NCBI GenBank assembly: GCA_001603145.1
Contig: LVBI01000009.1
Coordinates: forward strand, 1-34,481
Direction of reading: 5' to 3'
Length of the DNA stretch: 34,481 bases
DNA from: Spirochaetales bacterium Spiro_07
GTDB lineage: Bacteria; Spirochaetota; Spirochaetia; Treponematales; Treponemataceae
The translations under genes and the position numbers were made by a program. The notes under the pieces are model-generated. The model ran no database searches, was not told where the DNA came from, and worked only from the letters and a program-made list of their open reading frames with translations. How positions within the stretch are numbered: position 1 is the stretch's first letter; every line of letters begins with the position of its first letter. Shown piece after piece: positions 1-8,584 of the stretch.

Positions 1-4
1 TTAG

Positions 5-27
5 ATTGCCGTGTCTAGCACGGCAAT
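5..27. repeat. Perfect inverted repeat upstream of the lipoprotein gene
   Basis: ATTGCCGTG at 5-13 and CACGGCAAT at 19-27 form a 9-bp stem with a 5-base loop. No T-tract follows on either strand, so it is not a clear intrinsic terminator. It could be the end of an upstream terminator cut by the window edge, or one of the dispersed palindromes seen elsewhere here. Confidence 0.5.
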
Positions 28-83
28 GACACAATTGAATGAAACTCGAAATTGAAACTAGAAGCTACGAAATAGGGGAAAAT

Positions 84-659
84 ATGAAAAAGACTGGACT
101 TTGGTGTTTGATGTGCATCGCCTCTGCCGTGTGCCTTGCGCTTTTGTCTTGCGCAAGCGTTGACACAAGCTTTGAGCCGGCACATTCGCCGCAATATCTG
201 ATTAGGGCAAAAAGCGATAACGGCTTTGTAATAGCTTATCAGGCGCATTTTTCGGTTGACGGCGATGCTGTTTCAGAAATTTCGGCACGAGAATATGAAA
301 AGCTGACGCTCGGCGACGGTTCTGAATATAAAGCGATAAATGCAAAGACTTATGCTTTTGACATTAACGCTGCCGGAAACGTGCCGTCTGCTTGGCAATA
401 TGTGCAGAACGAATACGATGATGAAACCTATGATGTGCAGCTGCTTGCCAAAGAGCTTTCGCAGATGAACTTGAACTACAGCGGCTCGCTTTATGTGCTG
501 GTTACAACATTTGACGAGTACAAGATTATTCAGGTTTCTAACCTTGACGGCAGAGCTGTGCTTGATGAATCTTATGCAATGTTCAGAAACGGCCGTCAAT
601 TGCAGCTGCCCAAAGGTGCCAAGCTCTGCTCTCTCTGGCGCTTCTATAAGCATAGGTAG
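84..659 (+). CDS. Putative lipoprotein of unknown function
   Basis: The 191-residue product is not a family I recognise. It opens with a lipoprotein signal: basic MKKTG, a hydrophobic stretch, then LLSC, a relaxed spirochaete-type lipobox, with Cys at about residue 22. The mature part should be anchored in a membrane facing the periplasm or the cell surface. It is mixed and acidic, with no membrane segment and no catalytic motif I can name. I chose the ATG at 84 because AGGGGA lies just upstream and the signal peptide begins there; an in-frame ATG at 39 would add 15 charged residues ahead of the signal. It stands alone: a repeat-filled gap of about 350 bases separates it from secG. Lipidation is well supported; function is unknown. 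Confidence 0.8.
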   Translation: MKKTGLWCLMCIASAVCLALLSCASVDTSFEPAHSPQYLIRAKSDNGFVIAYQAHFSVDGDAVSEISAREYEKLTLGDGSEYKAINAKTYAFDINAAGNVPSAWQYVQNEYDDETYDVQLLAKELSQMNLNYSGSLYVLVTTFDEYKIIQVSNLDGRAVLDESYAMFRNGRQLQLPKGAKLCSLWRFYKHR

Positions 660-692
660 CTTCTGTGCAGCATCTTCAAACATCGCGGCATT

Positions 693-945
693 GTGCATTC
701 GTTGCAAGATGCAACTTGTTCTATAGATAAAACTAAATTGCAACCCCGTGAAATTCTATGTGCATAAGTTACAAGATTGCGTATAGCGCAATCTTGCAGG
801 GGTTGCTGATTAAGCTCTTTCATAGATAAACCTCAGCCGCAACCCCGTGAAATTCTATGTGCATAAGTTACAAGATTGCGCATTGCGCAATCTTGGCCGT
901 TTTGCTAGATTAACCAAAATTGTAGATTAATCCCAAGGCAAAACG
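693..945. repeat. Array of dispersed palindromic repeat units
   Basis: This gap holds repeat copies and no gene. Bases 740-796 and 839-895 are near-identical 57-base units. Each ends in a hairpin with arms CAAGATTGCG and CGCAATCTTG and differs mainly in the five loop bases. A diverged third copy starts at 693. Longer-range arms interlock the copies: GGGGTTGC at 799-806 with GCAACCCC at 839-846, and CGTTTTGC at 898-905 with GCAAAACG at 938-945. A related copy precedes yajC at 18401-18539, so this is a dispersed family. Role unknown; REP-like or small non-autonomous element sequences are possible. Confidence 0.75.
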
Positions 946-948
946 CTA

Positions 949-977
949 TTGCAAAGTTTTCCGATTTTCTGTATCAT
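949..977 (+). promoter_or_regulatory. Predicted sigma-70 promoter of secG
   Basis: TTGCAA at 949-954 and TATCAT at 972-977 are separated by 17 bases and lie about 40 bases before the secG start. The -35 box directly follows the last repeat arm. Confidence 0.5.
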
Positions 978-1014
978 GTCAAAGATTTGTAATATTTGAA
1001 GTGGAGTAATTGAT

Positions 1015-1368
1015 ATGAGCGTTATCAGTATAATTCTTCTTGTTGTTTTTGTAATCATCTGCGTTCTGACAGTCGGAATCGTTCTTTTGCAGAACGATGA
1101 AAGCGACGGAATGGGCGGCCTTTTCGGCGGTGCCGGATCACAGGCTTTTGGTTCTCGTTCAGCAAACGTACTTACAAAGACAACATACGTGCTTGTTGCT
1201 TTGTTTTTCATTACAAGCTTTGGTCTTGCTCTTTTGAATAAATCTTCTGTAGCTCCTGATCTTGAAGTTCCTGCTGCACCTTCTCAGGAACAGAGCGGTG
1301 AATGGTGGACAGAGAGCGCAAACACTGAAGCAACCCTTGAACAGCCGTCGGCTTCTTCAGCTGAATAA
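1015..1368 (+). CDS. secG: Preprotein translocase subunit SecG
   Basis: SecG is the small accessory membrane subunit of the SecYEG channel and helps SecA-driven export across the inner membrane. The 117-residue product has the family layout. A first membrane helix spans about residues 3-25, then comes the conserved LLQ and a glycine-rich cytoplasmic loop (GMGGLFGG, with GSRSANVLTKTT). A second helix spans about 58-75, and an acidic, low-complexity tail follows. GGAG at 1003-1006 supports the ATG at 1015. The gene is monocistronic, with its own promoter and a strong terminator. The tail after about residue 80 is poorly conserved in the family and is not informative. Confidence 0.93.
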   Translation: MSVISIILLVVFVIICVLTVGIVLLQNDESDGMGGLFGGAGSQAFGSRSANVLTKTTYVLVALFFITSFGLALLNKSSVAPDLEVPAAPSQEQSGEWWTESANTEATLEQPSASSAE

Positions 1369-1383
1369 GCCTGCTGCATGATG

Positions 1384-1424
1384 AAAGCCGTAAAATCAAC
1401 AGGTTTTACGGCTTTATTTTTTTT
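1384..1424 (+). terminator. Intrinsic terminator of secG
   Basis: A perfect 12-bp stem pairs AAAGCCGTAAAA at 1384-1395 with TTTTACGGCTTT at 1404-1415. The loop is 8 bases and a long T-rich tail follows. Confidence 0.9.
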
Positions 1425-1458
1425 ATGAATCATGTATTAAGCATCATATGAGGTTCAA

Positions 1459-1929
1459 ATGATATTAGGCGAAGTTTTTTCACCAAAAATGATGTGCGTT
1501 GAACTTGAAAGCGAAGAAAAAGAAGAAGTTCTTGCTGAGCTTGTCGAGATTTACGTAAGAAGAAACCCGTCGGCTGACCGTTCGCAGATTCTTGCAACTG
1601 TAATGGAACGCGAAAGCAAAATGTCGACAGGCTTTATCAAGAATGTCGCCGTTCCTCACGGCAGGGCATCTTGCGTTGAAGGAATTCACGGTGTAATCGG
1701 CGTTTCGCATAAAGGCATAGATTTTGATTCTTTGGACGGCGAACCGACTTATTTGTTCTTTCTGCTTATTTCTTCGCTTGGCGAAAACGAGCTTCATCTG
1801 CGCGTGTTAAGGCGGTTAACCGCGCTTCTTGAGAAAAACTCTTTCTATGCAGACCTGCTTCAGCAAAAAACAGAAGACGGCTTGTATAAAGTGCTTTGCC
1901 GCTACGAAGACGAGCTTGTTTCGGTTTGA
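1459..1929 (+). CDS. ptsN: PTS EIIA-type nitrogen regulatory protein (PtsN-like)
   Basis: This is a single EIIA type-2 domain of 156 residues, the usual size of EIIA-Ntr. Such proteins take phosphate from an HPr-like protein on a histidine and act as regulators in the cytoplasm rather than as sugar transporters. The likely phosphorylated residue is His67 in AVPHGR, with the surrounding TGF and VPH pattern typical of the fold. No EIIB or EIIC domain is fused or adjacent, which favours a regulatory role. The ATG at 1459 is the only sensible start: an ATG at 1448 is closed by an in-frame TGA, and a weak AGG sits at 1451. The gene lies between two terminators, so its promoter must lie in the 35 bases after the secG terminator, or it depends on read-through. 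No clear promoter was seen. Confidence 0.85.
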   Translation: MILGEVFSPKMMCVELESEEKEEVLAELVEIYVRRNPSADRSQILATVMERESKMSTGFIKNVAVPHGRASCVEGIHGVIGVSHKGIDFDSLDGEPTYLFFLLISSLGENELHLRVLRRLTALLEKNSFYADLLQQKTEDGLYKVLCRYEDELVSV

Positions 1930-1953
1930 AGTAATTTCAATAGCATATAAAGC

Positions 1954-2001
1954 AAAGGGCTTGTTGAGGTTCTTTTTTGAACTGAAAGCAAGCCTTTTTT
2001 T
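1954..2001 (+). terminator. Intrinsic terminator after ptsN
   Basis: GGGCTTG near 1957-1963 pairs with CAAGCC at 1989-1994, an inner GGTTC/GAAC hairpin fills the loop, and seven Ts follow. The right arm (AAAGCAAGC, about 1985-1993) can instead pair with GCTTGCTTT at 2023-2031, giving a mutually exclusive fold. Confidence 0.75.
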
Positions 2002-2024
2002 ATTGCTTTTTTCAAATAAAAAGC

Positions 2025-2053
2025 TTGCTTTTATTGTGTTTTAGTTCTAAATT
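2025..2053 (+). promoter_or_regulatory. Candidate promoter of the V/A-ATPase operon
   Basis: TTGCTT at 2025-2030 and TAAATT at 2048-2053 have a 17-base spacer. They lie just before the first ATPase gene and after the ptsN terminator. The match to sigma-70 is moderate. Confidence 0.35.
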
Positions 2054-2073
2054 TATGTTTGTAGGGTGAATTA

Positions 2074-2376
2074 ATGGATCAAAACGTAATTGAGCATCTG
2101 TTTGATGTTGAGCGCGAGGCCGCCGAGCTTTTGGCTAGCGCTCAGACTGAATATGATAAACGCCTTGAAGCGGCGCATAATGATGCAGACAAAAAATTCA
2201 AAGAAGCTTACGAAAAAATCATAAACGAAAATGAATCTATGTATGACAAATCTGTGGAAGCTTTCAAAGACGAACACAACAAGGAAATGGATTCGTTCTA
2301 TTCTGAAGTGAAAAGCTGGCCGCAGGACACGCAGAGCTTTAACAGGCTGTTGGAAGAACTGTTCTTTAAAGCTTGA
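2074..2376 (+). CDS. V/A-type ATPase peripheral-stalk subunit, G/H-like
   Basis: The 100-residue product is almost entirely charged and helical. It has a long heptad-like stretch (about residues 5-75) rich in Glu, Lys and Ala, consistent with the coiled-coil subunit that pairs with subunit E in the peripheral stalk (AhaH in archaea, NtpF in Enterococcus). It has no membrane segment. The assignment rests on size, coiled-coil character and position as first gene of the operon, since sequence in this family is weakly conserved. GGGTG precedes the ATG. The next gene starts 11 bases after its stop, so the two are co-transcribed. The stalk would hold the A3B3 head still while the central shaft turns. 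Confidence 0.75.
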   Translation: MDQNVIEHLFDVEREAAELLASAQTEYDKRLEAAHNDADKKFKEAYEKIINENESMYDKSVEAFKDEHNKEMDSFYSEVKSWPQDTQSFNRLLEELFFKA

Positions 2377-2387
2377 GGTAGTTTTCA

Positions 2388-3398
2388 ATGATGGATTCAT
2401 CTAGTGCTGTTGAATATATCTATGCAAGGACAAGCGGAATGCTTGCAAAGGCTTTCGTCGGCAAACGTGCGAACAGGCTTTTTCAGGCAAAGAATCTTGC
2501 AGATTTGTGGCAGATTGTGTTTGGCACGCCTGCACCGGCAATGCCGGAAACTTTGCTTGCCCAGTCAATAGAAAAAGAAGCAGAAAACAATTTCTTAAAG
2601 GAATATACTTCTCTTGTCGGCTCTTTTGACAGGCCAGAACCTGTGGCGTTGCAGTTTCTGCGTTCTTTTGATTATTCAAACATCAAGAAGATTAATTTCG
2701 CATTGCGCACCGGAGAAAAGAACTTGCCGGATGTTACGGACATCGGGCGTTTTTCTCAGCTAAAATATAAGGCTTGGCCGAAAATCGCCAAGATGACAGA
2801 AGAAGGCTGCTTTGCTTGGGTAACAAGCGTTGTTGAAGCAAAAGACGTTAAAGATTTTGAGCATAAGCTTGATGCGCAGTATGTAACGGAGCTTTGGAAC
2901 GCGGTTGAAAAAACTTCTGGCGAGGCAAAGCCTGCAATTGAAGAGCTTATAAAAGAGCAGCTGATTCTTAAAAATATAGTCTGGGCATTGCGCCTAAGGC
3001 TGTATTATAATATGAGCGCGGACGACGTGCTGCCATATCTGGCGGGTTCAGGCTCGCTGCCGCTAAAAAAAGACGTGCTTATCGAGCCTGTCATGAAGAT
3101 TATCAGCAAGCCGCTGGATATTTACTCTGAATGGCAGGACTGGAATTATGCAGATTTGCTGAACCCGGCTTATGACGTTACGTCTTGGACGATTGACCCG
3201 CGCTATTTGCAGCGTGCCGCAAACGCCAAGATTCACAAGATGGCGCTGCGCATGTTCCACCGCTATCCGTGTTCAAGCGCGATTCTTGTGCCGTGGTTCA
3301 TGATAAGGCAGCTTGAGCTTGATTATATTTGCACGGCGGCAGAAGGGCTTCGGCTCAATGTTGGCGAAGAGCAGACAAAGGAATTTGCCGGAGTTTGA
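2388..3398 (+). CDS. V/A-type ATPase subunit C
   Basis: The 336-residue soluble protein resembles the V-ATPase C/AC39-like family (NtpC, AtpC), the socket that joins the central shaft to the proteolipid ring. It is mostly helical, and the early SAVEYIYARTSGMLAKAF region is typical of the family N-terminus. No membrane segment is present. GAGGT at 2375-2379 sits 8 bases before the ATG at 2388; a second ATG follows immediately at 2391, so the start may shift by one residue. The family is divergent, and the operon context supports the call strongly. A 78-base gap containing a promoter-like sequence separates it from subunit I. Confidence 0.85.
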   Translation: MMDSSSAVEYIYARTSGMLAKAFVGKRANRLFQAKNLADLWQIVFGTPAPAMPETLLAQSIEKEAENNFLKEYTSLVGSFDRPEPVALQFLRSFDYSNIKKINFALRTGEKNLPDVTDIGRFSQLKYKAWPKIAKMTEEGCFAWVTSVVEAKDVKDFEHKLDAQYVTELWNAVEKTSGEAKPAIEELIKEQLILKNIVWALRLRLYYNMSADDVLPYLAGSGSLPLKKDVLIEPVMKIISKPLDIYSEWQDWNYADLLNPAYDVTSWTIDPRYLQRAANAKIHKMALRMFHRYPCSSAILVPWFMIRQLELDYICTAAEGLRLNVGEEQTKEFAGV

Positions 3399-3418
3399 CC
3401 GCGCCTTTGATATGAACG

Positions 3419-3446
3419 TTGAAAAAGTTTGAAATGACTTTATTAT
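3419..3446 (+). promoter_or_regulatory. Possible internal promoter before subunit I
   Basis: TTGAAA at 3419-3424 and TATTAT at 3441-3446 with a 16-base spacer lie in the 78-base gap between subunits C and I, the widest gap among the ATPase genes. An internal start here could raise expression of the membrane and catalytic subunits over the first two genes. Confidence 0.4.
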
Positions 3447-3476
3447 ATAGAACAATTTGTTTGGGAGAATTGATAA

Positions 3477-5453
3477 ATGGTTAAGACAGCAGTGATGCGG
3501 CTTATCGAGCTGATGATTATGAAAGAGGACGTTGACCCTGTAATTGAATATCTGGGCAAGAGAGCCGTTTTTCAGTTTTATTCGCATAGTTCAGATGCTT
3601 CTTCCAGCCAGAATTCTTCAAAGGAAATCTTTGAAAACCTTCAGATTGTACGCTCTTATCTAAATATACCAGATTTGACCGATTATGAGTCAGAGCCTCA
3701 AAGCCCGAAACAGGAAGATTTTTCGGCTGCGGCTGAAATTATAAGCGCGATAGATGCTTTGCGCGAAACTGAAATAAAGGCAAAGGACGAGCTTAAAAAA
3801 GTAGAAGACGCTTATAAAGAAGCTTCTTCGTTTGCAAACCTTAAAGTGTCTTACAGCGAGCTTGAGCATCTGTCTTTCTTGACGATGCGCATCGGCAAGA
3901 TTGACCCGGCCGTGCTTGACGACCTTGAGTTCGCGCTCGGCGAACATGCTGTGATAATTCCGCTTGGCGAAGACAAGTCGCGCATAATGGCGGCTTGTTC
4001 TAGAAAATCGCGGTTCGCGCTTGATAGCGAGCTTAAGAAGTTCGGCTTTGTACCGCTTGAAATTCCGAAAGACTTTACGGGCGTGCCAGACGACATGCTG
4101 AAAAGCTTGAAAGAGCAGTGCGAAACTGCTCAAAAAGCTCTTGACGACATCAGCGAGCAGCGCGCCTCTTATGCAGAAACGCACAAGCAGCAGCTGCTCA
4201 CGCTGCTTCAGAAATTTTCAGTCGGAATGCAGGTGCAGGTTTTCCGCGACAAGCTTGAATCTACGCAGCTTGTCTACCGTGTTACCGGCTGGATTCCGGA
4301 ATATGAATCAGAATCATTGATTAAGGAACTTGACAACCTTACAGAAGGGCGCATAGCGGTGCGCCAGTATAAGCCTGAAGAAGTTGCCGCCGTAAAGAGC
4401 GGGCATGTGCAAGTGCCTGTAAAGCTAAAGCACGGCAAGCTTGTAAAAAGCTTTGAGGGCATGATTTTCAGCTACGGTGCGCCGAAATACGGCACGATTG
4501 ACCCGACGCCGTTTGTGGCGGCTTTCTTTACGCTGCTTTTCGGCATTATGTTCGGCGATGCAGGGCAGGGGCTTGTGTTTATTCTTGCCGGTGTGCTCAT
4601 GTATTTCAACATCTTGAAGGTCGGCGGCTGGAACAAATATTCGTTGATTTTTATTTCGATTGGCATTTCAAGCTTTATAATGGGGCTGCTGACGGGCGAG
4701 TTCTTTACGAATGATGAGCTTCTGCGTCCTTTCGGCTTGTTCGTAACCGGTCTGTTCGTCGGCAAAGAGAATGCGTTCGCGCCTATTCTGCATTTGATGC
4801 CGAAAAGCGAAACAATGCCTTTGGTTTTTATCTTTTTCGGTTTTACGCTTTCGGTCGGCTTCATCATCAATTCGCTCGGCCTTATAATCAATTTTATGAA
4901 CAACATTGCGCTCAAGCGTTACGGTCAGGCTTTTTTCGGAAAGACCGGCATGTGCGGCGCATTCTTTTTCTGGTATGTAATTGCGCTTGCAATTAGAATT
5001 GCGGCTTTTAAGCACCGCATTTCAATCTTTGACTGGGTTTTTATCGGGCTTACGTTGCTCGGCGTGTTCTTTGCGCACCCGCTCGAAAGGCTTGTCGCCG
5101 GTGAGCATCCGGCTTTTGACAACGGCTTCTTGGGCGCAGTAATCGAAGGGCTTGTTGAAATAATCGAAGTCGTGTCGACTTATCTGTCAAACACCGTAAG
5201 TTTTCTGCGTGTCGGTGCTTTCGCGCTGGCGCATGTTGTTCTGGGCTACATCATCTTTGAGATGAACAAGCTGCTCGGCGGCATCGGTGGTCTTGCCGTC
5301 GTAATTATCGGAAATGTTGTTGTAATCGTTCTGGAAGGCATGATAGTTGCAATTCAAGTTTTGCGTTTGCAGTATTATGAATTCTTCTCCAAGTTCTTTA
5401 ATGAAACTGGCGTTGAGTTCAAGCCGTTCCAGTTCAAATATAAAGAGAAATAG
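3477..5453 (+). CDS. V/A-type ATPase subunit I
   Basis: Subunit I is the membrane stator: it provides the two ion half-channels next to the K ring and anchors the peripheral stalk. The 658-residue product has the family architecture. A soluble N-terminal half runs to about residue 320 with coiled-coil segments near 95-125 and 205-245. The C-terminal half then carries about seven or eight hydrophobic helices. The motif FLRVGAFALAH places the essential channel arginine at about residue 578. GGGAG before the ATG supports the start. Shared by the whole family, this Arg faces the carboxylate of each K subunit as the ring turns. The length is normal and nothing is missing. Confidence 0.93.
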   Translation: MVKTAVMRLIELMIMKEDVDPVIEYLGKRAVFQFYSHSSDASSSQNSSKEIFENLQIVRSYLNIPDLTDYESEPQSPKQEDFSAAAEIISAIDALRETEIKAKDELKKVEDAYKEASSFANLKVSYSELEHLSFLTMRIGKIDPAVLDDLEFALGEHAVIIPLGEDKSRIMAACSRKSRFALDSELKKFGFVPLEIPKDFTGVPDDMLKSLKEQCETAQKALDDISEQRASYAETHKQQLLTLLQKFSVGMQVQVFRDKLESTQLVYRVTGWIPEYESESLIKELDNLTEGRIAVRQYKPEEVAAVKSGHVQVPVKLKHGKLVKSFEGMIFSYGAPKYGTIDPTPFVAAFFTLLFGIMFGDAGQGLVFILAGVLMYFNILKVGGWNKYSLIFISIGISSFIMGLLTGEFFTNDELLRPFGLFVTGLFVGKENAFAPILHLMPKSETMPLVFIFFGFTLSVGFIINSLGLIINFMNNIALKRYGQAFFGKTGMCGAFFFWYVIALAIRIAAFKHRISIFDWVFIGLTLLGVFFAHPLERLVAGEHPAFDNGFLGAVIEGLVEIIEVVSTYLSNTVSFLRVGAFALAHVVLGYIIFEMNKLLGGIGGLAVVIIGNVVVIVLEGMIVAIQVLRLQYYEFFSKFFNETGVEFKPFQFKYKEK

Positions 5454-5491
5454 ATTCGGCTTAAAGCTGACTTTGTTAAAGGGGTAATATA

Positions 5492-5785
5492 ATGAAGAAG
5501 AAAATTTTCTTGGGTCTGATGATGGTGCTTGCCGGTGCTTTGATGTTCGCTGAAGGCGAAGCTGCTCCTGCGGATACTTCTGTGCTTAAGTATTTTGCTG
5601 CTGCCGCTGCCGTAGGTCTTGCATGTATCGGCGGTGGTCTTGCTGTAGGCAAGATTGGTTCTGCTGCAATGGGCGCAATGGCAGAAAACGCTGACCTTTC
5701 TGGTAAAGCTCTTCCGTTCGTTGGTCTTGCAGAAGGCATCTGTCTTTGGGGCTTCCTCGTAGCATTGCTCATCATCGTTATGTAA
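5492..5785 (+). CDS. V/A-type ATPase proteolipid subunit K
   Basis: This 97-residue proteolipid would form the rotating membrane ring. Residues 1-20 look like a signal peptide ending in FA. Two membrane helices follow, about 33-57 and 73-97, joined by a polar loop with GAMAENADL. Glu81 in GLAEG is the probable ion-binding carboxylate. A single-hairpin proteolipid with a processed leader is also known from the Thermus V/A-ATPase, whereas Enterococcus NtpK has two hairpins. With one Glu per hairpin, every ring subunit can carry an ion. I see no obvious set of Na+ ligands, so protons are the default guess, weakly held. AAAGGGG precedes the start. Confidence 0.93.
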   Translation: MKKKIFLGLMMVLAGALMFAEGEAAPADTSVLKYFAAAAAVGLACIGGGLAVGKIGSAAMGAMAENADLSGKALPFVGLAEGICLWGFLVALLIIVM

Positions 5786-5795
5786 GGAATGTGCC

Positions 5796-6134
5796 GTGCA
5801 GTATTTTGTTATCGGTGAACGGGAACTTGTTCTGGCATTTTCGTTGGTCGGTGTAAAAGGTGCAGTGGCTCTTAACCGGGCGGAAGCTCTTGATGCTTTC
5901 AACCGCATCACCGGCAGAGGAGATGCCGTTTCTGGTGTTCCGGTAACAGAAGAGCGCGCCAAGATTCTGATTATTACGGAAGAAGTGTCCGTCATGCTTG
6001 AAGAAGAGGTTACAGCCTGGCAGTTGTCAGGCGAATATCCTCTGATTGTAGAAATTCCGGGCATAAACGGCCGTATGGAAGGTAAAAAATCTCTTACTGA
6101 AACAATCCGTGAAGCTGTCGGAATTTCAGTATAA
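5796..6134 (+). CDS. V/A-type ATPase subunit F (GTG start)
   Basis: Subunit F is the small soluble protein at the base of the central shaft, bound to D, and can modulate coupling. The 112-residue protein begins QYFVIGERE and includes ILIITEE and PLIVEIPG, which match the Rossmann-like fold of the family (NtpG in Enterococcus naming). The start is a GTG at 5796: AAGGA at 5784-5788 sits 7 bases upstream, and the nearby ATG at 5789 is out of frame. It starts 10 bases after the K stop, so the two are translated from one message. About 60 bases separate it from subunit E. Confidence 0.9.
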   Translation: MQYFVIGERELVLAFSLVGVKGAVALNRAEALDAFNRITGRGDAVSGVPVTEERAKILIITEEVSVMLEEEVTAWQLSGEYPLIVEIPGINGRMEGKKSLTETIREAVGISV

Positions 6135-6194
6135 AGCTGGCATGTCAAAATCTCTGCAAAGAAATTTTGAGGCAAGCTAAAGTGAGTTTAAGAT

Positions 6195-6821
6195 ATGGAA
6201 GAATTTCGTTCAACGGAAATCCTTGATAAAGAGATACAGGATGACGCACGCCGCAAGGCTGAAAAATTATTGAAGCGTGCCGATGATGACTGTCAAAAAA
6301 TAATGGATGAACTCGACAGCCGCATTGAAGCTGTTTCAAAAGAAAAGCAGGCTTTTTATGCAAAGCGTGCTGAATCTTTCAAAAAAGATTTGGATGCATC
6401 CTTGCCGCTTGAAAAAGAGCGTTTTCTTGTGTCTTTTGTTGATTCATCAATCATGCAATCTATCAACAAATTTATAGACAGCTTGAGCGGCGAAAAGAAA
6501 TTGCAGCTGCTCGACAATCTTTTAAAGCGTTACGAAGCCGTGCTTTCGGGCAAGAAGCTTGTGGTCAGGTTTCATGGCTTTGCGCAAGATGAACTTAAAA
6601 AGCTGCTTCAGAAGAAATTCGACAAGCTGTTCATAGATTCGTTCATTCCTTTGTCAGATGATGACGCTGAAGAACTTAACGCTGAACTTGGCATGATAAT
6701 CGAAAGCACGGATAAGCTTGTCCGTTGCCGTGTTACCATAGATGAGCTTATTCACGAAATTGTAGATACGCATCGTTATGAGATTGCCGGTGCGCTTTTT
6801 GGCGGGAGAATTAATCAATGA
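6195..6821 (+). CDS. V/A-type ATPase subunit E
   Basis: This is the larger peripheral-stalk protein. The 208-residue product has a long charged helix (about residues 1-90) that would coil with the G/H-like subunit. A globular C-terminal domain (about 100-200) with GMIIESTDK and [17 protein letters not shown] is typical of the part that contacts the top of the catalytic head. Its last codons overlap the first four bases of subunit A (ATGA), showing translational coupling. No clear Shine-Dalgarno sequence was seen before the ATG at 6195, although the fit to the family N-terminus is good. Confidence 0.9.
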   Translation: MEEFRSTEILDKEIQDDARRKAEKLLKRADDDCQKIMDELDSRIEAVSKEKQAFYAKRAESFKKDLDASLPLEKERFLVSFVDSSIMQSINKFIDSLSGEKKLQLLDNLLKRYEAVLSGKKLVVRFHGFAQDELKKLLQKKFDKLFIDSFIPLSDDDAEELNAELGMIIESTDKLVRCRVTIDELIHEIVDTHRYEIAGALFGGRINQ

Positions 6822-8584
6822 TTGAAGGCAGAATTACAAGAATTTCCGGGCCGATTGTCTATGCCGAAGGTCTTGACGGCTGCGGCCTTTACGATGTTGT
6901 TGATGTCGGAAATTCAAAACTTATTGGTGAAATTATCCGCCTTAAAGAGGGCGTTGCCACAATTCAGGTTTACGAAGACGATACAGGCATGGCCATCGGC
7001 GAAAAGGTCGTAAGCATGAACAGGCCGCTCGCGCTAAAGCTTGGGCCTGGTCTTATAGGCAAAATCTACGACGGCATTCAGCGCCCGCTTGAAAGCATGT
7101 ACGAAGAAGCTGGCGCATTCCTGCTTCCGGGGCAGAGAAGCGAACCGCTTGATGCGCACAAAAAGTATCATTTTGTGCCGTCCATGAAAGAGGGCGATTC
7201 AATCAGCTCTGGCGCGGTGCTCGGCACTGTGCAGGAAACTGAGTCTGTGCTTCATAAGATTATGGTGCCGCCTTTGACGCGCGGCAAAAAGCTTATAAAG
7301 CTTATGCCTGAAGGCGACTACACAATCGATGACGTAATCGGTGAAACTGAATTCGGCGAAAAACTGAAGCTTTCTCAATATTGGCCTGTGCGCAAGCCGC
7401 GCCCTTATGCAGAAAAACTTTCTGTTTCAGAGCCGCTCATGACAGGTCAGCGCGTAATCGATGTGTTCTTTCCGCTTTCAAAGGGCGGCACGGCTGCCAT
7501 TCCGGGCGGTTTCGGTACGGGCAAGACTATGACGCAGCACGCCATTGCAAAATGGTGCGACGCTGATGTTATTGTCTATATCGGCTGCGGCGAGCGCGGC
7601 AACGAAATGACCGACGTTCTTACCGAATTTCCGACTTTGATTGACCCGAGAACAGGCCGCTCGTTGATGGAACGGACTATTCTTATTGCAAATACATCAA
7701 ACATGCCTGTTGCGGCGCGCGAAATTTCGCTTTATTCAGGCATTACGCTTGCTGAATATTACAGAGACATGGGCATGGCTGTTGCCATCATGGCCGATTC
7801 TACGAGCCGCTGGGCAGAAGCTTTGCGCGAACTTTCCGGTCGCATGGAAGAAATGCCTGCCGAAGAAGGTTTTCCGGCTTATCTGCCGACAAGGCTTGCT
7901 GAATTTTATGAGCGCGCGGGGCGTGTCACAGCGCTTTGCGGCAAAGAAGGTTCAGTTTCGATTATCGGTGCTGTTTCGCCGCCAGGTGGCGATTTCTCTG
8001 AGCCGGTTACGCAGCATACAAAGCGCTTCATACGCTGTTTCTGGGCGCTTGACCGCGAGCTTGCGAATGAGCGTCATTATCCGGCAATCGGCTGGATTGA
8101 GTCTTATTCAGAATATGCTGCCGAAGTGCGCGAATGGTGGAACAGGCTTGACCCGCGCTGGGCTGAAGTAAGGCAGCAGGCGCTTGACCTTTTGAAGCGC
8201 GAGCAGCGGCTTCAGCAGATTGTGCGCCTTATCGGGCCAGACGCTCTGCCCGATGCAGACAGGCTCGTGCTTATCGTTTCAGAGATGATTAAGAACGGCT
8301 TCTTGCAGCAGAGCGCGTTCGACGATATAGACGTTTATTCAGTGCCGGAAAAGCAGATAATGATTCTTTCTCTTATAATGCAGTTCTACAAAAAGGCGCT
8401 CGACGTAATTTCTCACGGCGCGCCGCTTGTAAAGATTTCATCTCTTTCTGTAAGGGAAGAAATTATCCGCATAAAGACAAGTGTTCCAAATGATAAGCTT
8501 GATAAAATTGCGGTTGTTTCACAGCATCTTGCTGAACAATTTGACGGCCTTGAAAAGCTTTACCGGAAGGTGGATGTACGATGA
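6818..8584 (+). CDS. V/A-type ATPase catalytic subunit A
   Basis: Subunit A carries the catalytic nucleotide sites of the A3B3 head. The 588-residue length is normal. Landmarks in order are an N-terminal barrel with [14 protein letters not shown], the long non-homologous bulge region that distinguishes A from the F-type beta subunit, and a P-loop GGFGTGKT at about residues 230-237. [10 protein letters not shown], carrying the catalytic Glu, and [14 protein letters not shown] follow. The Thr in GTGK replaces the Ser, Ala or Cys common in relatives and should not impair function. The 3' end overlaps subunit B by four bases. In anaerobes the enzyme may either make ATP or pump ions at ATP cost; the sequence does not decide which. 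Confidence 0.96.
   Translation: MIEGRITRISGPIVYAEGLDGCGLYDVVDVGNSKLIGEIIRLKEGVATIQVYEDDTGMAIGEKVVSMNRPLALKLGPGLIGKIYDGIQRPLESMYEEAGAFLLPGQRSEPLDAHKKYHFVPSMKEGDSISSGAVLGTVQETESVLHKIMVPPLTRGKKLIKLMPEGDYTIDDVIGETEFGEKLKLSQYWPVRKPRPYAEKLSVSEPLMTGQRVIDVFFPLSKGGTAAIPGGFGTGKTMTQHAIAKWCDADVIVYIGCGERGNEMTDVLTEFPTLIDPRTGRSLMERTILIANTSNMPVAAREISLYSGITLAEYYRDMGMAVAIMADSTSRWAEALRELSGRMEEMPAEEGFPAYLPTRLAEFYERAGRVTALCGKEGSVSIIGAVSPPGGDFSEPVTQHTKRFIRCFWALDRELANERHYPAIGWIESYSEYAAEVREWWNRLDPRWAEVRQQALDLLKREQRLQQIVRLIGPDALPDADRLVLIVSEMIKNGFLQQSAFDDIDVYSVPEKQIMILSLIMQFYKKALDVISHGAPLVKISSLSVREEIIRIKTSVPNDKLDKIAVVSQHLAEQFDGLEKLYRKVDVR

Noticed and set aside
740-895. Two near-identical repeats about 100 bases apart, as a possible CRISPR array
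   Set aside because: There are only two good copies, the repeat itself is long and palindromic, the intervening sequence contains arms of the same repeat family, a related copy lies 17 kb away, and no cas gene is present.
5492-5785. Single-hairpin proteolipid K with signal peptide as a novelty
   Set aside because: A similar short, leader-bearing proteolipid is known from the Thermus V/A-ATPase, so it is noted only in the gene entry.
5375-6175. Minus-strand open frame of 266 codons under the K, F and E region
   Set aside because: It is antisense to several coupled ATPase genes, and its sequence is low-complexity Ser/Thr/Arg-rich with no family match.
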